A stretch of 64,000 nucleotides of DNA from Synchiropus splendidus (GCF_027744825.2 NW_026527054.1:868001-932000); one strand, 5' to 3'. Numbered from the stretch's first letter, positions 45,266 through 57,018 are shown. Program-made: numbers and translations. Notes: a model not told the origin generated them from the letters alone.

Positions 45266-46350
45266 TCTCAGAAAGAGATGACTAGGCAGGACGATGTCCT
45301 GCTTGCCTCTGAGAGGTTTGGAGGGCTGCAGAGGACAGAATCACAGACAGACATCGCATCAGAAATCGCATCAGACATCGCGTGAGGGAGCTGAGAACAG
45401 AGCAGGTCTGGCACGCAGCGCCTACTGTGAGAGCCTCTCAAGTGGTGGCTTTCACAGTCCTGTGGCGACCCCTGCTAAAAACTGGCGAGTCTGAGGAATA
45501 AGAAGAGTTAATGGCAGAATTGAAACTCCCCTGACTTTTGGCTAGAACGAAACGTGAGAGAGTGGAAAGTGTTATCTGACACCTATGCTTCTAATTGTGG
45601 AGAAGCTAAGGAAAAACATAACTTCTTGGCTCCTGAAACCTCCCCGTCTCCTGAGACAACGTCAAACAAAAACACATTTTTGAAGCCGGAGTTCGCACTG
45701 ACTGGAACCGGAGGTGAACTTGGCGGTGATAAGCCCTAATTTTGGGCAGACAGGAAACAGACCCGATACCAATGTAATGCAGCTTATTTTTTATTTTACA
45801 TACAATGATTTATTTGTAGGCTTTTGGAGGGAGCGGAGGTGAGAGCAGCCGACTGGTCTCTCCAAGAGGAGCTGCGAGGATCAGTGCAGCTACGATCCAG
45901 ATGGCTGGGCTCACCCCGCCCCTTCGACCAGCGACAGTGTTCCACCTGGGCGGCGGCTGTGTGTGGAGGAGGCGCCGCGAGCAGAGCACCACGCCAACGG
46001 GCTGTTGGATCTCCAAAATCTCTGGTGGAGTGAGAGAGGTTCTGCGATGGATGAGTCTGTCCATGGAGCTCATAAAGAGCGCGATGATCTTCTCAAGCGC
46101 TATGTGCTGGTTGCCGACTGCGTTGACACCATTCCACTGCGCGATGCTAGGATGGTCACTCCTCAGGGGAGAAGTCGAGCTCAAGGGGCGGGGGTATCGC
46201 GCATCGCAAATCGCGCACGACTTCTGAGTGAGAGGGAACACAGCGCCACAATTCCAAACCCTCCACCTAAGCAGTAAACTCCTTACCTGACCATGTGTAG
46301 TGCTAGTGCCACCGGAGTGTCAGAACTGCGCCGGGAATAGTCCGGATATC
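45266..46350 (-). repeat. DIRS leader/gag-like region and R1 module, copy 3 (first part)
   Basis: Reverse counterpart of 33225-34350. It contains the R1 module (from about 46350 down to 45820) and the degraded leader. A 143-codon minus ORF (46241-45810) crosses it but shows no domain. The R1 module is cut at about 46350 by a LINE and resumes at 49466. Confidence 0.65.
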
Positions 46351-46510
46351 TTCCAGAATCAGAATCAGAATCAGAATCAGAATCAGAATCAGAATGAGAT
46401 TTATTGCCATGGTCAGTGGGGAGCCCACTGACTAGGAAAGTGCCTTGGAATAAAGTGCAACAAAAAACAAATAAAATAAAATAAATAGAATAACATAACA
46501 ACAAGGCTGT

Positions 46511-47155
46511 TCACAAATTTAACAGTCTGATGGCCGAGGGGAAGAAGCTGTTCCTGTGACGGGAGGTTCTGGTCGGGATGGACCGTAGCCTCCTGCCAGA
46601 GGGAAGAGGAACAAACAGTCCATGTCCAGGGTGAGAAGGGTCGGCTCTGATCCGACCTGCACGTCTCTGGGTCCTAGAGGCATACAGGTCCTGAAGAGGT
46701 GGCAGGCTGCAACCGATCACCTTCTCAGCAGAACGTACGATGCGCTGCAGTCGGCTCTTGTCCCTGGAGGTGGTGCTGTTGTACCAGACGGTGATAGAGG
46801 AGGTGAGGATGGACTGGATGATGGCCGTATAGAACTCCACCAGCAACTTCGTCGGCAGTCGTAGTTTCCGTACCTGCCTCAGAAAGAACATTCTCTGCTG
46901 GGCCTTCCTGATGAGGGACCTGATGGTTGGCTCCCATTTGAGGTCCTCATTGATGGTGGTTCCCAGGAAGTAGAAGGAGTCCACAATAGGAATAGGTAAA
47001 CCAGCCAACATGAGAGGGGACCGAGAAACTGTGACTCTCCTGAAGTCTATGACCATCTCCACTGTCTTCTGGGCATTGAGCTCCAGGTTGTTGTGGCTGC
47101 ACCAGGACACTAGCCGCTCCACCTCCCTCCTGTAAGCCGACTCATCTCCATCTTA
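46511..47155 (-). pseudogene. LINE ORF, C-terminal part after stop
   Basis: Continues the frame of 48976-47156 after a single TAA at 47153-47155. Recognisable: LVSWCSHNNLELNAQKTVEM, FYFLGTTINEDLKWEP, LRQVRKLRLPTKLLVEFYTA and LFVPLPSGRRLRS, ending AIRLLNL. This is the RT thumb and C-terminal domain of CR1/L2-type LINEs. Confidence 0.8.
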
Positions 47156-48976
47156 GATGAGCCCAATGATGGTGGTGTCATCCGCAAACTTGATCAGCTT
47201 CACGGACTCGTGGCTGGAGGTGCAGCAGTTAGTGTACAGAGAGAAGAGCCATGGTGAGAGAACACAGCCCTGAGGAGACCCGATGTTGAGGGTCCGAGTG
47301 TCGGAGACAGTCGTCCCCAGCCTCACACGCTGACTTCGGCTGGTCAGGAAGTCTGTAATCCATCTGCAGAGGGAGTCAGGCACGTCCAGCTGGCCAAGCT
47401 TGTCTTCAAGCAGAGCTGGAAGAATTGTGTTAAAGGCAGAGCTGAAGTCCACAAACAGGATCCTGGCATAGGTTCCTGGGCAGTCCAGATGCTCCAGAAC
47501 GAAATGAAGGGCCTGGTTCACTGCATCGTCCGCAGATCTGTTGGCTCTGTAGCCAAACTGCAATGAGTGCAGGTGAGAAGCAGTGATAGATTTCAGGTGG
47601 GACAGAACCAGGCGCTCAAAGGACTTCATGACCACAGACGTCAGTGCCACCGGTCTGTAGTCATTCAGTCCTGTGATCCTGGCCTTCTTGGGAACAGGGA
47701 TGATAGTGGTGGACTTAAAGCAGGCAGGTACATGACAGGACACCAAGGAAGCATTGAAGATGTCCGTGAACACTGGAGCCAGCTCAGCAGCACAATGCCT
47801 CAGGATGGCAGGGGAAACTCTGTCCGGACCCGCCACCTTCTGAAGGTTCAGCCTCCTGAACTGAGTGCGCACGTTCTGCTCCATGATGTCAAGAGAAAGA
47901 GGAAGAGGGGGGAGGTGAGGGGTTGGCTCATCAAAAGTGTCTGTGATCGACTTTGCTGTCTCAGTGACATCGTTCATCTTAGTTGTGTCACTAAGAGACA
48001 GCATAGTCCTTTGTTGTAAAGTGGAACATGGGGCTGGAGAGACCGCAGAGGTGTTGGTGCAAAAGGGCTGCTCAAAGCGACAATAGAAGTTGTTCAAGTC
48101 CTGTGCAAGAGCGAGGTTGTTCAGAGTGTGGGGGGCACGTGGCTTGTAGTTAGTGGGCACCTTGAGCCCTCTCCACACCACAGCCGAGTCATTGGCTGAG
48201 ATCTGCTGCGTTAGTTTGTCAGAGTATGCGGCCTTAGCTTTCTTCAGCTCCCTCTGAAACCGATACTTCATCTCTTTGTAGCAGTTCCTGCCCCCACTCT
48301 TGCGAGCTGCCACCTTCTCCTGTCTGATCTGGTTGAGTTTAGTTGTGAACCAAGGTTTGTCATTTGCATAACTCACCTTGGTGCGGGTTGGAACTATGCA
48401 CTCTTCACAGTAGCTGATCCATGAAGTCACAGTGTCTGTATACTCATCCAGATTGTTGGTGGCAGCCCTGAACACTTCCCAGTCTGTGGTCTCCATGCAA
48501 GACTGCAGCTCCTCTTTAGCTTCACTTGTGCAGATCTTCATGCTCCTCACAACAGGCTTTGCCAGCTTCAGCTTCTGCTTGTATGTAGGAACAAGATGAA
48601 CCATCAAGTGTTCAGAGAGACCCAGTGCAGCTCGAGGGAGGGCGGTATAAGAGTTGCGGAGCGATGAGTAACAGTGATCCAGCACGCTCTGCTCTCTGGT
48701 GGAACATTTTACAACCTGCCTGTACCTGGGAAGCTCCTCACTCAGAGTCGCCTTGTTGAAGTCACCAAGCACAATCACAGGAGAGTCCGGGAAAGTTCGC
48801 TCCACATGCAGAACCTGATCCGCGAGCGCACTCTGAGCCTCACGTACATTCGCGCTGGGCGGGATATATATGGGAGCCAGAATGAATGAAGCGAACTCAC
48901 GTGGGGAGTAAAACGGCTTACAGTTCACGATCAGACATTCCAGAGAGGGAGAGCAGTGCTGAAAGATCACCGTCAC
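47156..48976 (-). pseudogene. LINE endonuclease (end) and reverse transcriptase
   Basis: About 607 open codons. It starts in the endonuclease (PIYIPPSANVREAQSALAD, VIVLGDFNKATLSEELPRY), then a linker and the reverse transcriptase: KVAGPDRVSPAILRHCA, NDYRPVALTSVVMKSFERLV, ILFVDFSSAFNTILPALLED, GSPQGCVLSPWLFSLYTNC and KFADDTTIIGLI, where the FADD catalytic box is intact. A stop directly after GLI ends it. Confidence 0.85.
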
Positions 48977-49448
48977 GTCCGTACACCAGCTCCTGAACCC
49001 GGTCCGCGCGGTGAAGCTGGAAACCCTCCAGATGAAGCGCAGTGTCCGGGATGAGATCGCTCAACCACGTCTCCGTGAAACACAAAACACAAGAGGAGGA
49101 GAAGTCTCTGTTCCGTCTCAACATCAGCGCCAGTTCATCCATCTTATTGCTGAGCGACCGGACGTTGGAGAGGATTATCCCGGGAAGCGGAGTGCGCGAT
49201 CCTCTTCGACGAAGGCGAACGAGTGCACCGGCACGTTTCCCTCTCCTCCTCAGTTTCTTCCGCCCAGCCAAAAGATGAACTAACTCCGTAACTGACACCA
49301 CAAATACTGGTAGTAAGTCAGACGGAGTCAGAGCCCTGATGTTCATCAACTGATCTCGTGTGTAAAAACACGCAGATGCTCCATCAAAACACAAAAATAA
49401 ACAAAATAACATGCACGATAATTCCAGGTCAGCCTTCGTCGGCGCCAT
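48918..49448 (-). pseudogene. LINE endonuclease, N-terminal part
   Basis: 177 codons beginning MAPTKADLELSCMLFCLF at the element's 5' end. The endonuclease domain begins at GIILSNVRSLSNKMDELALM and continues with VLCFTETWLSD (catalytic Glu). It runs out of frame near 48970, where the frame of 48976-47156 takes over, so one small frameshift separates the two halves. Confidence 0.8.
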
Positions 49449-49465
49449 CTTGTCAGCATTACCTC

Positions 49466-49779
49466 TTACCTGCAGTTATGGGCAGACAACACGCGGTCGT
49501 GCCCTGTGTGTAGTCTCGCCATTCAACGCCAGCGGGCCGTTAGTGAAGTGGGATGATTCTTGAGATGGCGGTAGAGAGAGAGCTCAACTTCGATACGACG
49601 GGCAGCGGATGTGCTTGACTCCACCACACGGAACTCAGCTAACTCTGGGAACAGAGTCTCCAGATCAACCTCATAGCAGCGGCTGGCTCTTGTCAAACTC
49701 ATCCCATGGCTTGGAAGCAGGAAATGTGGAACGGTTCAGCTGCTTGTAGGCCAGTCGCAGCGCCCTATTCGTCGAGGTT
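49466..49779 (-). repeat. R1 module, copy 3 (second part)
   Basis: Reverse of 36627-36950 (from GGGCACGACCGCGTGTTGTC to GGCGCTGCGACTGGCCTACA). It completes the module interrupted by the LINE. Confidence 0.75.
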
Positions 49780-51750
49780 TAGTGTTGAATATACTAGAAA
49801 GAGTGTTTCTCCTATAGCTGTAGGTGAAATTCTCATATTCTAAGTCACCCCTCTAAGCAGTGAGTGAACAGCGCAGAAAACATGTTTTCAGCCGGAGGGA
49901 CTGTGGTTTTCAGACCAACAAAAATAGAAATCTTGATAACTCTCTGAAACCACTTGAATTAGTTCTGAGGTTGAATTAGTCCTGCAGCTACTAGAATGAA
50001 GGCTTCTGCTGTGAAGTCAGGATAAATTTTCATGTTCTCAGGCTTCCCTGAGCAGTGACTGAACAGTACAGAATATAATATATATAATATAATAATATAG
50101 AGTTTTCAGCAAGAAAGAAAGTGGGTTTCGGACTGGCAAAAATAAAATTGTTGATTACCCTCAAAAAACACACGTTTAGTGTTGTATATACTAGAAAGAA
50201 TTTTTTTCCTATAGTTGCTGGTGATATTTTCATGTTCTGAGGCACTTTTGATCAGTGAGTGAACAGTGCAGAAAACGTTTTCAGCCTGAGTGAAGCTGGT
50301 TTTCAGACCGACTTAAATAATAAAACAATTAATATAAATAATCTTGATAACTCTCTTAAATCACTTTAGACAGGTTGAATTAGTTCTGCAACCAGTAGAA
50401 ATACCTTTTCTGCTGTAGTGGCAGGTGAAATTTTAATCTTCTGAGAAATCGCTGGGCAGTGAGTGAACAGTGTGTTCACTCACTGTCACAAATGCGTTGT
50501 CGGCCAAAGAAAAAGTGGGTTTCGGACAGTCAAAGATAAAAATGTTAATAACCCTCTAAAAACAGTTCAAAATGTAGGTTTAGTGTTGAATATACTCGAA
50601 AGAGTGAAATCAGTAACAGTTGCAGGAGACATTTTTATGTTCGGAGTCTATTCTGATAAGTGAGTGCACGGTGCAGAAAACGCGTTCTCAGCCCGAGTGA
50701 TTGTGGTTTTCAGACCAACAACGATAAAAATGTTGATAACTCTCTGAAACCACTCTGAGTGGTTGAATTAGTTCTGCAGCTCCAAGAAAGACGCCTTCTG
50801 CTATAGAGTCAGGTGAAATTTTCATGTTCTTTGGCATCGATGAGAGTGAACAGAGCAGAAAAAGCCTTTTCAGGCCGAGAGAAGCTCGGTTTCTGACCAG
50901 GAAAAAAAAAAAAAAAAGTTGATAACCCCCTGAAATTTTGTTCAGAAATGTAGGATTCGTGTTAATTATACTAGATAGAGAGTTTTTCCTATAGTTGCAG
51001 GAGAAATTTTCATGATCTCAGGCATCCGTGAGCAGTGAGTGAACGGTGCGTAAAACGCGTTTTCGGCCAAAAAAAGGTGGTTTAAAGACCGACACAAATA
51101 AAAATGTTGATTGCTCTCTTCAATCACTTCAGACAGGTTGAATTAGTTCTGCACCCAGGAGAAATACCTTTTCTGCTAAAGTGGCAGGTCAAATTTTCAT
51201 CTTCTGAGGAATCGCTCAGCAGTGAGTGAACAGTGCGTAAAATGCGTTTTCGGACCGGCAAAAATTAAATTTTTGATAACCCTCTAAAAACGTGTCAGAA
51301 ATGTAGGTTTACTGTTGAATATACCAGGAAGAATGTTTTTCCTATAGTTGCAGGTGATATTTTCATGTTCTGAGACTATTCTGAGCAGTGGGTGAACAGG
51401 GCAGAAAACGCGTTTTCAGCCCGAGAGAGGCTGAGCAGGAAAAAAAAAAACTTTATAACCCCCTGAAATACAGTTCAGAAATCTTGGTGTTGGTGGTGGT
51501 GTTAATTATACTAGAAAGAGTGTTTTTCCTTTAGTTGCAGGAAAAAAATTTCATTATCTCAAGCATACATGAGCAGTGAGTGAACAGTGCATTAAACGCA
51601 TTGTCAGCCAAAGAAAAGGTGGTTTACAGATCGTCGAAAATAAGTGTTCATAACTCTGTTAAATCACTTTAGACAGGTTGAATTAGTTCTGCACCCAGTA
51701 CAAAGACCCTTTCTGCTATAGTGGCAGGTGAAATTTGCATCTTCTGAGGA
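49780..51750 (-). repeat. Satellite of about 188 bp, array 3 (inverted)
   Basis: About ten units in the same orientation as array 2. It joins the R1 module at TCGAGGTTTAGTGTTGAATA, as array 1 does in reverse. Confidence 0.85.
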
Positions 51751-51757
51751 ACACTCT

Positions 51758-52260
51758 ATGTATGAGGGGCTGTTAATGCTACATCTTCACAACCCATTCA
51801 TTCATTCAGGCTGAATAGACCACGGGCGAGGTGTTCCGGACTGCGCGAATCTGCCACCTGTGCACACACTCACACGAGGGTGTGCTGCAACCTGTTCATG
51901 CGAGGGGTTTGTTGGTCGCAGTGTTATCCAGTTTCATGTACTGCTGGTACCTTCGCATATAATTGGAAGCGGATTAGGTGCAATAAAATGCGCATTACCT
52001 TGACGGCCATCCGGCAAAGAAGACAGCGCTGCCAGTCAGGACGCCGGTTAAGGATGGCCATGGTTTTGTCCCATGGATTCCTGGTCAGTCCGCAAAGCCA
52101 TGTGCTCAAGATGACTTCATGGGTGATTCAGAATTCCAGATGGGTTCTTGACATACGGCGACCCTGCAGTTTACCAGATCATGACTACATGCTTTGGTGG
52201 TCGGCAGAAGCTAAATGGCGTTGCTCCCGTAACTAGAAGGATGATGGCATCACTAGCTAT
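51758..52260 (+). repeat. Inverted repeat arm, right
   Basis: Partner of 41900-42400 in opposite orientation. The similarity is clear over the first 100-150 bp and patchy beyond. Confidence 0.6.
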
Positions 52261-52289
52261 GAATGACTGGCGCGTCAGGGCCCACGGCA

Positions 52290-53366
52290 ATCCTTCTCCC
52301 CTGAGTGTGATGACACCTCAGTCCTGCCTGACGTTTCCGTGGTCCAGAGGAGGCGCTCCGCTCGTCTTCAGATCTCAAGATTCTTCGCTTCATGTGCCAG
52401 ATGTGCCGGCTCCAGCTGTAATTTCACAATTGTAATTTCACAATTACAGAGTCACTGACTCACTCCTCTCTAATTTCACAATCATATTTTGCAGAGTGCC
52501 CTGGCACTTCCAGTGAAGTAGAAAGGCTGGTGTAATATTCCTTGTGACGAGTGGGGTTTGTCATAGGACATGGTGGACATGATTTGGGCCAAGTTTGGGC
52601 TCCCACTGGCGGACCTCTTTGCCAACAGTGTTTGTTGCCGGAGGGCCTCCTTCACACCTTCCCTCCACCTCGCCTCCTCCTTCAGTTGATGAGGAGGATT
52701 CAGAAGGTGAGAGTGATTCTATTGGCGGCAGATAACCCCAGCTCGATCTGGTACCCAGAGATGTCGCAGATGTGAGCCTGCAGCAGGTAGTAGAAATTAT
52801 GAGGGGTCTACACCCGTTTAATGCTGAACGGGTGTGGACTGCTGTCTGTTGGGTAAACATCCACTGCTAGTCCAGTTAAAGCAGGGAGACAAGACAAAGA
52901 CCCACCTCGCATCTGCCCCTATTGGGATCTTCAATTGGTATTAAGTCTGACTCTGAAGCTCTCTTGGAGCCACTTGATCAGACTCCTTTGGAGCTGGTGG
53001 CTTACAAAACAGCTCTTCTCCTGGCTCTGGCCTCCATCAGGAGGGTTTGGAGAACTATGTGCCTTCTCGATTAGTCCTGACTGTATTTCATGTATTCCTG
53101 TGAGGGCACTGAGAGCTTATCTAAATGCAGTCAAGGCCTTCAGGAAAACAGAGAAGCTGTGGGTGGCACTGGCAGGTGGTAAAATGGGGCAACATCCATA
53201 GCAGCCTTCAGAGGAGTTTCTTTGGCAGAAATCTGCCACGCTGCCTCCTGGGCTTCCGTCTCAACTTTTGCAGAATTCTATTTATCTGAAGTAGCTGCTT
53301 CTTCTTTGCCTCACTTTGTCCTGTCTTCAGGTGCTTCCAGCAGCTCTGGCCAATAAATGAGAGAAT
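52290..53366 (+). mobile_element. DIRS-like fragment with recombinase C-terminus
   Basis: Plus strand: GLLHTFPPPRLLLQLMRRIQ (linker), a deletion, SHLIRLLWSWWL and RALRAYLNAVKAFRKTEKLW with ALAGGKMGQHP (recombinase), then ASWASVSTFAEFYLSEV, which fits the end of a DIRS recombinase with its Tyr. It is cut at GAGAAT by the ERV LTR; the copy at 41266 shows that the native sequence continues differently. Confidence 0.65.
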
Positions 53367-53802
53367 TGTTAGTGTAGTCCGGCCAGCGGGGTACACTTCT
53401 CAGGGCGTCGAGTCGGGAGCAGAAGAAACCACAGAAGTAGTGGGATACAAGCTTTGTTTTATTCCACATCAGCGTAACATAATTTCATCGCTTGACATCG
53501 CTCAGTATCAAATTGTTCAAAGTACAAACACATTAGGTAGGGGCTGGATCAAGGGCGTTCCTTGTACCAGATACACATTGTCACAAACATGCATGTCCAC
53601 CTTTGGCCTCCTGGCTGAATCACAAAAACAAGAGCTTCTGGCAGCTCCAGAGAAAACATACATTCCTGTTTTCACTTCAAGGGTACCATCTCTGGCGTAT
53701 TTGGAATACAGAGTGGGTGGATATCTGTTCAACATTCCATTGGTACTGAAAAACAAGTTATCATTGTAACCCTAATGACACAGGTCAAATTATTCCACAA
53801 CA
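53367..53802 (-). mobile_element. Endogenous retrovirus 3' LTR
   Basis: 436 bp bounded by TGTT..AACA on either strand (TGTTAGTGTAG at the plus-strand left end, ATTCCACAACA at the right). On the minus strand it is preceded by a polypurine tract and contains AATAAA (plus-strand TTTATT near 53458). No second LTR was found in the window, so the ERV is 5'-truncated. Confidence 0.7.
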
Positions 53803-53816
53803 TATCTCCCCTTTGT
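53803..53816 (-). promoter_or_regulatory. Polypurine tract next to the LTR
   Basis: Minus strand CAAAGGGGAGATA directly before TGTTGTGGAATA. Such a tract primes plus-strand DNA synthesis in retroviruses, and it fixes the LTR boundary and orientation. Confidence 0.7.
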
Positions 53817-54266
53817 GGGTCTCAGACCCACACACCGAATTTAGCAAACTATCCCATTTTATTTTATTGAAGATTATTTCGTACTGTAACAGAGCAGTGA
53901 CAATATACTGGATATAAGTATGTAGAAAATGTTAACTAAATGATTCATATAGCTGTAGTTAGTTCAATATGTTTACTGCTGTCTGGTTAAATAAAAATCT
54001 CAACCGCGTCGCAGGAAAATGTTAGTCAGTTCGTTTCCGGAAGCATCAAAAGTTTTCCCCAATTGTTTTTTGTTGTCACTTTTCGTCATAGGTGAAATTT
54101 TCTTTTTTTTTTTTTTTTTTTTTAGTGAAACAATAATCAAGTAATTATACTGGCAAAGAAACATAGGATCATGATTTAAACACATTTGTCATGTAATCAT
54201 AACAACACCTCATTCTTCAGTCACCTCTGGAGTATGATCAGAGTCCTCCAATTAATCAGGTGATGG
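53817..54266. other. ERV sequence between env remnant and polypurine tract
   Basis: AT-rich, with a poly(T) run near 54103-54123. No coding sequence recognised. Confidence 0.5.
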
Positions 54267-54653
54267 CTACAGATGTGGTCTCTCAGTCACCACGAGAGCC
54301 AGTTGTTCAGCAGGCATCATGTTCAGCATCTGTGCGTTCCAAAGTCCCGTCGTGACCGCTAACTGCTTCTCAGTCATTCGCAGACACAGTTTCCTCATCA
54401 TGGGTACGATGCAACATGCCAGAAGAAAAATGACGATGAGTATGATTGCAGTAGTCATCCTCACTTCTGCAAAAAATGCTCCACATTTTCTTCGGTGTCC
54501 ATCTAACCAATCCCAGGCCCAACTTATAGCTCCTGCATGCTCTTTTATCTCATTTTTTGAATCTCTAAGTTTATCCATTGCAATGGCAAATGTTCCATCA
54601 GGTGCGGTGTTGTTGGAATGTAAGTGCAACACTGATCTGCAAACATGTGACAC
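54267..54653 (-). pseudogene. env: ERV envelope remnant (transmembrane subunit end)
   Basis: 128 codons. Residues near 15-45 are hydrophilic and helical, followed by a Trp-rich segment (SWAWDWLDG), a membrane anchor of about 20 hydrophobic residues (IILIVIFLLACCIV) and a short cytoplasmic tail. This is the end of a retroviral Env. The surface subunit, fusion peptide and most of the ectodomain are absent, so it cannot form an envelope. Confidence 0.55.
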
Positions 54654-55036
54654 ACACCAACCAATCTAACACCTGACGATTTCGTAACACCATTTTACCA
54701 GTTTCATGCAGTTGTTCTCCCAGTAGTTTAAATATTTCATAGGTATGGTTTGTGTAAATAGTAAATATAATTAATCGAATAATGTGGTTTTATTACAGAG
54801 AGGACTAGTGGTGGTCAAAACTGGACGGTCATCTTCGTTTCCTTTTTTTTGACTGTGGTGTGGTTCCAAGTTTGGCAGACAGTGTTTTACCTAGAGCTCC
54901 CTGACCTCTGACATGGATCCCACTTTTACTCCGCCTGTCCTGCACCAATACGCTTAACGTTTTGTGTTTCTGGGCATTTTTCACACAACGGGTGATCGCA
55001 TCGTACTTAACTGAGTCCCTGTTATGCTCGAGTTTT
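54654..55036. other. ERV spacer between integrase and env remnant
   Basis: No open frame with recognisable domains. This is where most of env would lie, so a large deletion is implied. Confidence 0.45.
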
Positions 55037-56452
55037 TTAGCTGGAACTTAGGGTGTCACGGTCTGGACTTTGGTCGGCTGCTGCGGTCTCGCAAGCTGCG
55101 CGAGCTCGTCTCCTGGTGACAACCAAACCAGACAACTTATTATCACAGCAAGCCTTGTCATCAACATTTTGACTATCTAAATCATTGACTTCACTGCCTG
55201 TTTTATTACCTCTTTGGTTGTGATGGCCTTGGGCCTTTGTGCAATGGCTCAGATGGTACCAAGTGGCGCTGCCTTCGACTTGGACAGCTGTTGGTGTTGC
55301 TCGGACCACGGTGTATGGACCTTCACATCTCGGCTGGTGCCACTTCCTTCGGAAGACCTTGATATACTCCTGGTCGCCGGGAACCACCAAATGCCCGGCC
55401 TCACGATCGGCCTCAAGCTCCCGTTTTCTCTCCTGCAGATAGATAGTCTTATGGATAGAAGTTAGTTGCTTCGTATAACTTCTAAGTTCAGATTGTAGTT
55501 GCTCAAGTGGAGGCCCCTTGTAGGGTCCCCTCAAGTGTGGTGCCGGCATCGGCCATCCCGTCAACATCTTGTGTGGTGTCAAATGCGTGCTTTGATGAGT
55601 TTGCATGCGATAACTCATCAGTGCTAATGGTAACGCATCAACCCAGTTTAGCTTCGTGCTAGCACAGATCTTATTCAGTTTCGCTTTCAGGGTTCCATTT
55701 ATCCCCTCAACCATTCCCTGACTCTGGGGGTGATAAACGGCACCCAATCGTTGTTTGATTCGAAGTTGCTGCAAGATGCCCTTCACAACCTTTTGTACAA
55801 ATGCAGCACCGTTGTCTGAGCTTATTTCTGACGGAATGCCAACTCGAGGAATGATTTATCTGGTCAGGAATTTGATTACTGTTTCAGCACTCAAGTCTTT
55901 AGATGGTGCTGCTTCAACCCAGCAGCTTAACCGATCAATTACCACCAACATGTTGCGTCTCCCTTGAACCGTTTTTATCATGTCAACGTAATCGATCTCA
56001 AGATGTTTAAATGGACCTTTTGGGACTGGAATATGACCTATTGGTATCTTGATGTTTTTTCGTTGTTTTCTTCACAAATCTCACATTGATTCAGCACTTC
56101 ATCTGTTGTTGTCTGCAAAAATGGGGACCAATATCCCTGCTGTCTGATTTTCTTCACCACTTCCCCCCTTGCGTGCAGTGCAGATCACTGTGCACCTCCG
56201 AAATCAAGATGGTCAAAAGTGCAGTTGGAGCTACGAGCTTGCCTTCATGTGATCGCCAGAGACCCTGATTGTCCACAGTAGCTCCTTTTTGTTTCCACAA
56301 AACCTTTTCATTTTCATCTGCATTTTCTTGGATCAAGATTATGTCTTCAGGTGTGACTGAGGGTTCTAATGTCACCATAGGTGACAAAATGGCTATTTTG
56401 CATCTTGACACTTCTTTTGCTGCCTCGTCAGAGAGAAGAAGAATACACCAAA
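55037..56452 (-). pseudogene. pol: ERV pol integrase region, broken
   Basis: Minus strand. The zinc-binding region begins near 56452 and runs to about 56154 in one frame. The catalytic core is broken by frame changes and a stop near 55855. From 55786 an open frame of 249 codons covers the end of the core (YHPQSQGMVEGINGTLKAKL, with the expected Glu) and the C-terminal DNA-binding domain (VFRRKWHQPRCEGPYTVVRA). The motif order fits gamma/epsilon-type fish ERVs. Everything upstream (gag, protease, RT) is missing. Confidence 0.75.
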
Positions 56453-56940
56453 ATGTCAAACCTGAAAACTGAATTGTACATTTATCAGCTGGATGATGAC
56501 AAAACCTACGGAGATGGCTGTGTTATCAGTCTAACGACTGTGGTGTGCTAATAGAGGTGAAGCCAGAAAATTTTCCAAGGGCTGAAGAAGAAGAAGAAGA
56601 AGAAGAACAACAACAACGTCAGAAGGCTGGAGCCGTGTCTAACAAACCTGATCGAATGGAGAGGAAGCCGTCCTTCGTGGCTATATGGCTGGCTAAAATC
56701 TCAGGATCAGGACGATGGTCCTTCATGGCCATCCATAAAGTATCGACAGGAGTCACGGGTGAACAAGAACAAGATTTCGTACTGGAGTATTTTAATTCTG
56801 ATTGCGGTGTATTTCGTACTCTGTTAACCATACCAATGGATGCTTGGAGTAAGAAAATTCAGGAGTTTCTCCGAAAATCGACGGCCTCTTCTAGCATAGC
56901 CGCTGATGGAATGATGCCCTTGTGCCGAAAGAGGCACTGA
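56453..56940 (+). pseudogene. Maverick accessory gene 1, unknown, one frameshift
   Basis: An ATG at 56453 opens TELYIYQLDDDKTYGDGC, and the frame shifts near 56530. The main frame then continues VLIEVKPENFPRAEEEE, a run of Glu and Gln, MERKPSFVAIWLAKISGSGR and FVLEYFNSDCGVFRTLL to a stop at 56938. No family recognised. The gene ends 79 bp before the next one on the same strand. Confidence 0.5.
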
Positions 56941-57018
56941 CCTTTTAGTCCTGCCCCCTTTGGACCGCCTACTCACTGATGGCTGCTATAAAGAGGATTT
57001 TTTCCAACTAAGACAACG

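Larger units (their letters stand above)
46351..49465 (-). mobile_element. CR1/L2-like LINE (Rex1/Babar-like), nearly complete
   Basis: Minus strand. The 5' end AAGATGGCGCCGACGAAGG is near 49450 and the 3' end carries a (GATTCT)n tail at about 46353-46397. It encodes an apurinic endonuclease and a reverse transcriptase in one long frame with one frameshift and one stop. It sits cleanly inside the R1 module: the sequences on its two sides match the uninterrupted copy at 36940-36990. No clear target-site duplication is seen, only CTG on each side. Confidence 0.85.

Noticed and set aside
47567..48019. Plus-strand 150-codon ORF inside the LINE
   Set aside because: It is a shadow of the conserved reverse transcriptase frame on the minus strand.
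52561..52860. Minus-strand 99-codon ORF with a Ser/Glu-rich stretch
   Set aside because: The plus strand carries the DIRS linker and recombinase in matching order, so this is an antisense frame.
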